Shown: positions 15,896-21,961 of the stretch, in pieces
Layout: each line of letters opens with the position of its first letter
Numbering within the stretch: the stretch's first letter is position 1
NCBI GenBank assembly: GCA_038043285.1
Contig: JBBTCJ010000175.1
Coordinates: forward strand, 1 to 24,163
From: JBBTCJ01 sp038043285
GTDB lineage: Bacteria; Planctomycetota; Phycisphaerae; UBA1845
Reading direction: 5' to 3'
Length of the DNA stretch: 24,163 nt
Notes under the pieces: model-generated
What the model saw: the letters and a program-made list of their open reading frames with translations, nothing else
Database searches by the model: none
What the model was told of the DNA's origin: nothing
Made by a program: the position numbers and the translations under genes

Positions 15896-16849
15896 TGCAC
15901 GAACTCCCGGGTGCGTAGTGTTGTCGTGGATGTCACGATCGGTCCCTCGGACCGGCTCGGAGAGTCGGATTCTATGAGCACCCGGAAGCAACGTCCACTG
16001 GGGCGTCGCGCGGGCGTTCATCGCTCGGGTTAACGCCTGCGGTTCAGGGAACCTTCAGCGGGCAGAGATCGCAATAACAATTCGGGGCTTAGGAACTGCG
16101 GTGGGCAGAGCCCGCACTACGAACTACAAGCGTCGAAACGAATCGCGGCAGGCAGGCGCGTTGGGCGGGCTCCGCCCGCCGCAGGGATCATTCGCCGCAA
16201 ACCTCCGGCAGAGCCACCGGAGACAACCCCGGCCAATTAGCCCGCATCTTGCATCAGCGTCTGTGGATCCTTGCGGCGCGCGGGCTTGTGGGTGGTGTTG
16301 GCGGTTTTTCGGCCGAACGGTAGCCGTCGGCGCGCACCGCCCCACGTACCACCGCCTGATTGCCCGTGATGAACTCGCGCATGTACCCGCCCAACCCACG
16401 AGGACTACGCCAGCTGGGGTCCGGGAAGACGTGTCAGGCCGCTCCAACCCTTCTGAATCCTCGCTGAATGCGGACCCGGAGCCTGCACAAATGCCCCTTT
16501 CCGTGTTGCTACGCCTTGCGGCTTCCCTCTGAAATCCGCTCCATCTCCCCGGAAAGCACCACGCCCCACTTCGCTCCGCGATGGTCCTCGGGCGCGAATC
16601 CCCCCTTCGCCGGCCATGAATAACAGCACCCACCTCGGGCCTGGAAGCCCGAAGGCAAACTCGTCGCCTCTCTCACGCATTGCAAGCCGCGTTCCAACCA
16701 GGTTCCGGCGGGGGTTGCCGCGCAAGATTGAGGGATGAGGGACAGGGCGATGACGGCGTGATGGAGTCGCATGGTTCGGCGCGGTAGGTTTTCTTCCTTC
16801 GAGCCGCTTTTGCTTTTCATCATGGTTGTTGTCGCTCGGCATGGGTCCA
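15896..16849. other. 954-base gene-poor stretch with hairpins
   Basis: No convincing gene was found. GGTGGGCAGAGCCCGCAC near 16109 and GGGCGGGCTCCGCCCGCC near 16164 form strong stem-loops; similar G/C palindromes are typical dispersed repeats in this type of genome. Minus-strand frames at 16405-16842 and 16509-16772 follow the Mrr-type nuclease gene closely, but their products are low-complexity and match no family I know. They may be decayed remnants. Confidence 0.5.
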
Positions 16850-17602
16850 TCACCCTTTATCCGGCCTTAGCCTGCGGCTGGTCGGTACGATCATGGGCTG
16901 AATTACGCCCGGTGGCGGCTCTAGCCATTTTGGCTCTGGTCGCTGAACGTCGGCTGCTTGGGTGGCCATTATCTGTCGAACCCATTCCAAAAACTGTTCG
17001 CCGTTCTTCGTTTCGAGTTGGTACGGAATCACTTTCTGAAATTCATCCGCAACACCAGGAGCGAAATCGCTGGTTGTGGTAATGATGCCTTTGGTTGCAC
17101 CGGGGTCTAGGCGTAGAACACCGAAGATGGCCCGAACGTCGTTTTGGGAAACCAAGTTTGTGGGGCTATTAGCCTTGGCTTGATCGAGGACTCGCATTGC
17201 ACTCATTTTCGACGTGATTGCAATAACATCTCGGCCTCTGTCGCCGCTTCGCGGTGTGAGTGTTACCTCGTCCCACCCATGCAGTTTGTACGCCCCCGCT
17301 AGGAATTCCTCAAATCTGGTAGGGTCGGATGTAAACTCGAAACGAAACTCGGGATCACGTTTCAACTGCCTACTGATCTCAAACCACGTCGCCGTAGGCC
17401 CGCGAATCTCGTCTCCTTCCGGTGTACTTTCACCACGTTTTACTAGTGCCGTCTTTAGCAGAACTCTCGGAGAGACGGAATAATCCGTCGCGATTTTCTC
17501 TCCGTCGTGAATGAGCGTGTAGTTACTCAGGTCTAAATACCACTCAGAATCGCCCAGCCAAACTTCGTTCGGGCCTAGCTCACGTCGTTCCTTGTCGGGC
17601 AT
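16850..17602 (-). CDS. Mrr-type restriction endonuclease
   Basis: The 250-residue product starts at ATG 17602, chosen because GGAGG precedes it by nine bases; an upstream in-frame TTG has no site. The C-terminal half is a PD-(D/E)xK nuclease of the Mrr family: RFEEFLAGAY at 96-105 (Glu), SGDRGRDVIA at 119-128 (active-site Asp125), then LDQAKAN at 139-145, the QxK variant usual in Mrr. ITTTSDFAPG at 174-183 matches the family's ITTS strand-helix turn. Mrr-like enzymes cut modified DNA as type IV restriction, or act as stress-activated nucleases. The N-terminal roughly 90 residues form an unrecognised domain (EVWLGDSEWYLDLSNYTLI) that may be the sensor or specificity part. G+C is near 50% over parts of the gene, against about 68% in murA, suggesting horizontal acquisition. 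No methylase is adjacent. Confidence 0.86.
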   Translation of the reverse strand: MPDKERRELGPNEVWLGDSEWYLDLSNYTLIHDGEKIATDYSVSPRVLLKTALVKRGESTPEGDEIRGPTATWFEISRQLKRDPEFRFEFTSDPTRFEEFLAGAYKLHGWDEVTLTPRSGDRGRDVIAITSKMSAMRVLDQAKANSPTNLVSQNDVRAIFGVLRLDPGATKGIITTTSDFAPGVADEFQKVIPYQLETKNGEQFLEWVRQIMATQAADVQRPEPKWLEPPPGVIQPMIVPTSRRLRPDKG

Positions 17603-17680
17603 CGGCACATCCCTCCAGCTTTGCAGACTCAATCTGTAAGACGAGCGATGCGATCGAGCACGCTGTTCGGGGCGCTCAAT

Positions 17681-18223
17681 TCACCCGCTCCCTGCCTTTG
17701 GCTTGGCCGGCGCGAACCGTTGCCAATACCAGCTAGCCGAGAATCCTCCGATCCCAAATGGCAATCCAATCACGACAAACCAAGCCGGAACGGCGGTCGC
17801 CTGAAGTAGTCCCGGCAATTCCTGCACAAGAGCGGTCCATCCCGGTATCGCGATTGGAAGAATCAAAGCCGGTGGCGCCAGGAAGATGACGACAGCGACG
17901 ATCCTGTGGAACTTGTCAAGGATCCAAGGGCCGAACCGGTCAGGGTAGTCCCACTTCGTCTCCCGAGCATTCTTCAGGCCGGAGTAAATCAAGATCGCCC
18001 CAGTAACAAAGAAGAGAGCGCCATCTGCGTAGGCTTCACGCCGTCGCTCAGCCGCAGTCGCCCATCGCTCTTCGCCGGTCTCTTCCCATCCATCGCGCGT
18101 TTGGTCCATAACAGGCACCATGCCGCCCTTTGTGATGAAGGGCGCATCGTACGCCCACCAAGCGCCAAGGATGCAGATTAGGAGCCCGACGAGGGTACCG
18201 CCGTTCAGTGTGCGCCACAGCAT
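17681..18223 (-). CDS. Four-helix membrane protein of unknown function
   Basis: The ATG at 18223 gives 180 residues; the open frame starts at a TTG (18271), which has no better support. Four hydrophobic segments are seen at about 8-25 (GGTLVGLLICILGAWWA), 68-82, 107-127 (RIVAVVIFLAPPALILPIAI) and 146-166. A charged loop at 40-66 contains WEETGEERWATAAERRREA. The protein ends in a basic tail. It lies 78 bases upstream of the Mrr-type nuclease gene in the same orientation and shares its lower G+C, so both may have arrived together; a functional link is unproven. No family recognised. Confidence 0.65.
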   Translation of the reverse strand: MLWRTLNGGTLVGLLICILGAWWAYDAPFITKGGMVPVMDQTRDGWEETGEERWATAAERRREAYADGALFFVTGAILIYSGLKNARETKWDYPDRFGPWILDKFHRIVAVVIFLAPPALILPIAIPGWTALVQELPGLLQATAVPAWFVVIGLPFGIGGFSASWYWQRFAPAKPKAGSG

Positions 18224-18304
18224 TCTGCCATTATCCCACGGCGCCTGAGCACCTTCAACAATCAAGGACAATTAGCTTCGAACCTTGGTTTGGACGGAGT
18301 ACGT

Positions 18305-18420
18305 AGCCGTGGGGTGGGCACCGCGCACCAAATGCGTTGGAGCAGGCGACAGCCAAGTGCATTCCTGCCCGCTTTGATCCCCCCGATGAAGGGGAGGCAT
18401 GCGGTGTGCCCACTACGGCT
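18305..18420. repeat. Multi-hairpin element with inverted ends at the thiG 3' end
   Basis: Imperfect inverted ends of about 20 bases bound a 116-base segment. The left end is AGCCGT then GGTGGGCACCGC (18305-18324). The right end (18401-18420), read on the minus strand, is AGCCGTAGTGGGCACACCGC. Inside, AATGCGTTGG (18331-18340) can pair with CCAAGTGCATT (18353-18363), and CCCC (18381-18384) with GGGG (18391-18394). The fold would be a stem with two internal hairpins. The thiG stop codon lies in the right end. No target-site duplication is obvious. Confidence 0.6.
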
Positions 18421-19261
18421 GACCGTGAAGCGCTCGAACGGAGGTTGCGATGACGCCTTCGGTTGGGGAGGAGGCGGAGGCGTAGCGCTTGCGTGGAATG
18501 CGTCCGGCGCGGAAGGCGTTTCGCCCCGCGGCGCAGGCGTCGGCCATGGCTTTGGCCATCAGTACGGGATCCCTGGCGCCCGCGATTCCGGTGTTGAGCA
18601 GCACGCCGTCGGCGCCGAGTTCCATGGCGATGGTGACGTCCGAGGCGGTTCCCACACCGGCATCGACGATCACCGGATAATCGGGATCGCCTTCTTTGAG
18701 GTACTCGATGCAGAGGAGGACGTTGCTGGGATTGAGAACCCCCTGTCCGCTGCCGATGGGGGAACCCAGGGGCATGACGCTGGTGGCGCCGGCGTCCTTG
18801 AGCTTTCGGGCAAGGATCGGATCGTCGTTGGTGTAGGCCAGCACTTCCAAGCCGGCGTCGACCAGTTCTTTGGTCGCCTCCAGCGTTCCGATGGGATCGG
18901 GCAGCAGGGTCTTCTTGTCCGCCAGCACCTCAACCTTGACCCATTTCGCACCGGGGTTGTTGAGTCCTTCGAGAAGTTCGCGGCTTAGCTTGGCCGAGCG
19001 GACGGCGTCCTTGGCGGTAAAGCACCCGGCGGTGTTGGGCAGGATCGTGTAACGCGAAAGATCCAGGGCATCCAGGATGTTGCCCGGTTTGGGGGATCCG
19101 TCGGCGCTCATCACGTCGCGACGAACGGCGACGGTGACGACTTCGCACCCGGAGGCGGCCAGGGCGGCGGACATGAGATCGAAGTCAGCGTACTTGCCCG
19201 TGCCGACGAACAGACGCGACGTGAAGGTGAACGAACCGACCTTGTATTGATCGAGCGACAT
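18413..19261 (-). CDS. thiG: Thiazole synthase
   Basis: ThiG condenses 1-deoxy-D-xylulose-5-phosphate, dehydroglycine and the sulfur carried by ThiS thiocarboxylate to form the thiazole phosphate of thiamine. The 282-residue TIM-barrel protein shows SRLFVGTGKY at 15-24, LPNTAGC at 74-80, KWVKVEVLAD with the Schiff-base lysine at 109, MPLGSPIGSGQG, VDAGVGTASD and GVLLNTGIAGARDP, all conserved. The ATG at 19261 overlaps the thiS stop (TGATG), so translation is coupled. Other thiamine genes (thiC, thiE, thiF, thiH/thiO) are absent here. The protein is about 20-25 residues longer than common ThiG. Its TAG stop lies inside the repeat element at 18305-18420, hinting that the C-terminus has been changed by that insertion. 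Confidence 0.97.
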   Translation of the reverse strand: MSLDQYKVGSFTFTSRLFVGTGKYADFDLMSAALAASGCEVVTVAVRRDVMSADGSPKPGNILDALDLSRYTILPNTAGCFTAKDAVRSAKLSRELLEGLNNPGAKWVKVEVLADKKTLLPDPIGTLEATKELVDAGLEVLAYTNDDPILARKLKDAGATSVMPLGSPIGSGQGVLNPSNVLLCIEYLKEGDPDYPVIVDAGVGTASDVTIAMELGADGVLLNTGIAGARDPVLMAKAMADACAAGRNAFRAGRIPRKRYASASSPTEGVIATSVRALHGQP

Positions 19262-19461
19262 CAGCCTCCCCCCACGAAGGTGACAATCTCGACGCGATCG
19301 CCGTCGTGCAGCACGGTGTCGGCGAAACGGTTTCGTGGAACCAGCTCTTCATTGACCTCGACGGCGACGCGGATGGGGGCGAGCTTCCGCCCCGAGAGCA
19401 ACTCCGCCACCGTGGCGTCCGAAGTGACCGATTCCGACTTGCCGTTCAGCAGGATTTCCAT
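19261..19461 (-). CDS. thiS: Sulfur carrier protein ThiS
   Basis: ThiS is a ubiquitin-fold protein whose C-terminal Gly-Gly is adenylated and converted to a thiocarboxylate that donates sulfur to ThiG. The 66-residue product starting MEILLNGKSE has the expected ILLNG beginning and ends GDRVEIVTFVGGG. The start is ATG 19461, with GGGGAC about eight bases upstream; an ATG 15 bases earlier lacks a site. Its terminal codons overlap the thiG start, a classic thiSG pair. A small membrane protein gene ends 36 bases upstream in the same direction. Confidence 0.94.
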   Translation of the reverse strand: MEILLNGKSESVTSDATVAELLSGRKLAPIRVAVEVNEELVPRNRFADTVLHDGDRVEIVTFVGGG

Positions 19462-19497
19462 CGACGTCGTCCCCATGCGACAGAGCCAATGATAGAT

Positions 19498-19818
19498 TCA
19501 CCACGGCGGCGCGGCAACGGGTTCGGACTTCCGCGAGAAGATGATCAGCAGATAGACGACCGCGGCGGCAAATACCGCCATCGCGATCGCCACCTTGGCT
19601 TGGAGGCGTTGGGCGAGCACGGCATCCTCCGGCAATTCGTGGTGACGATAGGCCCAGAGCACCAGGCCGGCGAAGCACATCGAGAGCGGCGATCCAAGCC
19701 AGAGCACCAGGAGGATGGCGACGTCGGTCATGGCCGGGCGGTGCAACAGCATGGTCAGCGCGATGCCCAAAGCCGCCAGGGCAAGCCAAACCGCACCAAG
19801 AGCGAGGAGGGGGAACAT
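19498..19818 (-). CDS. Small three-helix membrane protein
   Basis: The ATG at 19818 gives 106 residues with hydrophobic segments at about 3-24, 31-56 and 74-95. Short loops (HRPAMTD, YRHHELPEDAV) and a C-terminal tail ending SRKSEPVAAPPW complete it. No family is recognised. It lies 22 bases downstream of the UnbU-like gene and 36 bases upstream of thiS, all in the same orientation, so it is probably cotranscribed with both. It may be an accessory subunit of the UnbU-like membrane protein; this is inference from position only. Confidence 0.75.
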   Translation of the reverse strand: MFPLLALGAVWLALAALGIALTMLLHRPAMTDVAILLVLWLGSPLSMCFAGLVLWAYRHHELPEDAVLAQRLQAKVAIAMAVFAAAVVYLLIIFSRKSEPVAAPPW

Positions 19819-19840
19819 CGGCGTAGGGTTCCGCAGAAGA

Positions 19841-20737
19841 TCAGGACGACGACTCGGCCGCCATCGCGGATTGCCGTCCGCGAATTGAAAACACCAGCAA
19901 TTTCCACGGGTCGGCTTCGTGGATGCCCGATCTCGCGGCCGCCCAGTGCATCAGCGGAAGAATGGCCGTGTGCGCGAACAAGGCGAAAAACATGGAATAG
20001 CGGATCTCGAAATAGCGAAGGACTCCGTCGAGCACGGCGATGGAAATCCCCCACCCGATCCGCCCCTCGCGCGTCGGCGGAGAGGCCTTCGGGTCGGGCA
20101 TCATGACGAAGGTAAACAGGGCAAACTCCGCGCCGGTCATCGGACCCAGGGCGAACACCAACCCTCCCTGGCCCAGGGCCATCCGCAGCAAGCCCATGAC
20201 CACGTACCCACCCAACCACGAAAGCGCGAGGTCCATGCGGTTGATGCGGTACATCATGGTCAGACCCAGGAACATGATGATGAAGGCGACGCGATAGTCG
20301 GCGCCCCACTGCGAACCGGGCGCGACGCTGGCGACGCCGTGGCCCAGCAGCAGCATCATCACGATTCCGAAGTTCGACGGATTGAAGAAGTGCCGCTTGC
20401 TGTCACGCAGGAGATACTTCGACAGCACGCCCCAGACCGAGGCGACGACGTACACCCGCCAGTCGGTGCTTTCGACGAGGATCACGATGCTGATGCCGGT
20501 CAGATAGGCGCTCAGCGGAAGAGCGACCTGGCGCAGCACGACCAGCATCAGGACGAAATCCAGCACGCAGGCGGCGCCGATGGCCGCGATCATGTCCACC
20601 GGGTCGCGGTTGAAGTAGTACACCGATCGGCCCAGAATCACCCAAAGCGTGACCGCCAACGAGTTCATGATTCGCGGATCCCGCAGGCGGGGAACCACGA
20701 ACGAAATCCCGGATCGGTTGGCGGGCTGGGAGGTCAT
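19841..20737 (-). CDS. RnfD/NqrB-like membrane protein (UnbU-like)
   Basis: The ATG at 20737 gives 298 residues with about eight membrane helices; the frame stays open to 20842 only by reading through a heptad-repeat tract. HFFNPSNFGIVMMLLLG at about 116-132 and MPDPKASPPTREGRIGWG at 213-230 match the FNP(A/S)xFG and DPxxSPxTxxGR signatures of the RnfD/NqrB/RnfG-partner family. In true RnfD/NqrB a threonine in an SGAT motif carries covalent FMN; no such motif is seen between these signatures, so this is a shorter relative. As I recall, proteins of this size beside ASPIC/UnbV genes are annotated UnbU, first named in enediyne gene clusters. The nearby UnbV-like gene supports this. The role is unknown; electron or ion transfer across the membrane is a guess from the family. 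Confidence 0.8.
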   Translation of the reverse strand: MTSQPANRSGISFVVPRLRDPRIMNSLAVTLWVILGRSVYYFNRDPVDMIAAIGAACVLDFVLMLVVLRQVALPLSAYLTGISIVILVESTDWRVYVVASVWGVLSKYLLRDSKRHFFNPSNFGIVMMLLLGHGVASVAPGSQWGADYRVAFIIMFLGLTMMYRINRMDLALSWLGGYVVMGLLRMALGQGGLVFALGPMTGAEFALFTFVMMPDPKASPPTREGRIGWGISIAVLDGVLRYFEIRYSMFFALFAHTAILPLMHWAAARSGIHEADPWKLLVFSIRGRQSAMAAESSS

Positions 20738-20752
20738 CGTCAATACCACCAA

Positions 20753-20864
20753 ATTGCCGATTGCCGATTTCCAATGGCCCATTGAAAGAACATCACAGAC
20801 GTACATCCACCGCACGCCGCTTCTGAAATCGGCGTTCGGCATTGGGCAATTGGCAATCGGAAGG
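20753..20864. repeat. Inverted pair of 7-base-phased degenerate repeats
   Basis: Heptads ATTGCCG, ATTGCCG, ATTTCCA, ATGGCCC and ATTGAAA occupy 20753-20787. CGGCATT, GGGCAAT, TGGCAAT and CGGAAGG occupy 20837-20864, the inverse orientation (minus-strand units ATTGCCA, ATTGCCC). They flank a 49-base spacer between the stop of the membrane-anchored gene and the start of the UnbU-like gene, so they could pair in the transcript. Confidence 0.8.
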
Positions 20865-20875
20865 TCGTCATCCCC

Positions 20876-21961
20876 CTAGTTCCACATCATCGCCAGGTCG
20901 GTCATTGGTTGATCGAGTTCGGCACGTGCGCGGTCGAGTTCTTCCTCGAGCCGGTCGAGGATTTCCTCGTCGCCCCAGCCGTATCGTCGTCGCACGGCCT
21001 GCTGAATCGAATCGTCGCCGCAGAGGTTCTGGGCGATCTGCCACCACGACCGAGCCACGTTGAGGCGGCCGGCCTTCACGTAGGCGTCGCCGAGGGTCAT
21101 GGCCAACGTCGCCTGCAACCGATGGGAGCCGGCCTGGACTTTCCTTCCGACGGCCACGCACCGGGCGATGTCGGCGGCGGCAGCGTCCGGAGGCGTCTTC
21201 TCCGACTCCGGCCAAACCAGCCGCGCGGGGCGGTGCAGGTGGTTCAGCCCGCGGGCAAACAGTGCCGGAACGTACCATTCATTGCCCGGTTCGGAAAGGA
21301 TCTCCGTCAGCACGATCACGGCCTGCACGCTGGAGGGCGCTTTGATTTCCAAGGCCGGGAACAACAGCATTTCGTCCACCCACGACAGGGCCAATTGCAG
21401 TTTCGTCTCCCGCGAAGGATGGGTGGCGATCAGCTCCTCGAAGAACGCGATGGGTTGGTGATCGAGGTGCGGCGGGAATTTCGGCGCCAGCTCGCCGCGG
21501 GTCCTGGCTTCGTTGAGATACTCCCGGCGTAGCCGGAATACCTCCATGCGGTAGGCATTTCCCAGGGCCAGGTTGGAAGGTTCCTTCCCGACACCCTCGC
21601 GGATTTTTGACAATCCGACGATGACGTCGCCGGCGCGAACGCTTTCGATGCCGCCACCAACCAGGGCAGCGGTGGACAGGCCGTCCGGCGGCGTCTGGGT
21701 GGCCGGTGGCTGCGGATGATCGCCGGTCGCACGAATCCGTTGGTCCAGCGCCGCGAGTTGGGGCAGGCTGTCCAAGCCCGCGAACTGAACGGTGACACTC
21801 GACGGCACTCCAGGAAGATCGAGCAGCCCGACGCGCCACCAGGCGATGACGCCGAGGAAAGCCACCGCGATCAGAGCGATAACGACCAACCGGCGGCGCG
21901 TCGGCGCCGTTCGCGGTTCGGCGGAATCAATCGGCGTCGAGGCCGGGTTTGTGGGGTTCAC
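20876..21961 (-). CDS. Membrane-anchored helical (TPR-like) protein in the UnbV/UnbU locus
   Basis: Translation probably starts at GTG 21961, which overlaps the TGA of the upstream UnbV-like gene as GTGA and has AGGTGA upstream. The frame is open to 22066 but would overlap that gene by more than 100 bases. The 361-residue product has one membrane helix at about 23-42 (RLVVIALIAVAFLGVIAWW), then about 310 residues likely outside the cytoplasm. These include repeated helical segments such as LALGNAYRMEVFRLRREYL, TLGDAYVKAGRLNVARSWW and a charged C-terminal helix (ILDRLEEELDRARAELD). The helix-pair texture resembles TPR repeats, usually protein-binding. Its place between UnbV-like and UnbU-like genes corresponds to a third member of that module, possibly the UnbL counterpart, which I cannot confirm from sequence. 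Confidence 0.82.
   Translation of the reverse strand: MNPTNPASTPIDSAEPRTAPTRRRLVVIALIAVAFLGVIAWWRVGLLDLPGVPSSVTVQFAGLDSLPQLAALDQRIRATGDHPQPPATQTPPDGLSTAALVGGGIESVRAGDVIVGLSKIREGVGKEPSNLALGNAYRMEVFRLRREYLNEARTRGELAPKFPPHLDHQPIAFFEELIATHPSRETKLQLALSWVDEMLLFPALEIKAPSSVQAVIVLTEILSEPGNEWYVPALFARGLNHLHRPARLVWPESEKTPPDAAAADIARCVAVGRKVQAGSHRLQATLAMTLGDAYVKAGRLNVARSWWQIAQNLCGDDSIQQAVRRRYGWGDEEILDRLEEELDRARAELDQPMTDLAMMWN

Noticed and set aside
16590..16625. Possible tRNA 3' half (GCGCGAATCCCCCC resembling a T-arm)
   Set aside because: The invariant TTCGA T-loop is missing and no matching acceptor, D or anticodon arms are found.
16405..16842. 145-codon minus-strand frame starting 7 bases after the Mrr-type nuclease
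   Set aside because: Start position is suggestive, but the product is Arg/Gly/Pro-rich without domain or hydrophobic pattern, and a second overlapping frame is equally open. More likely decayed or non-coding.
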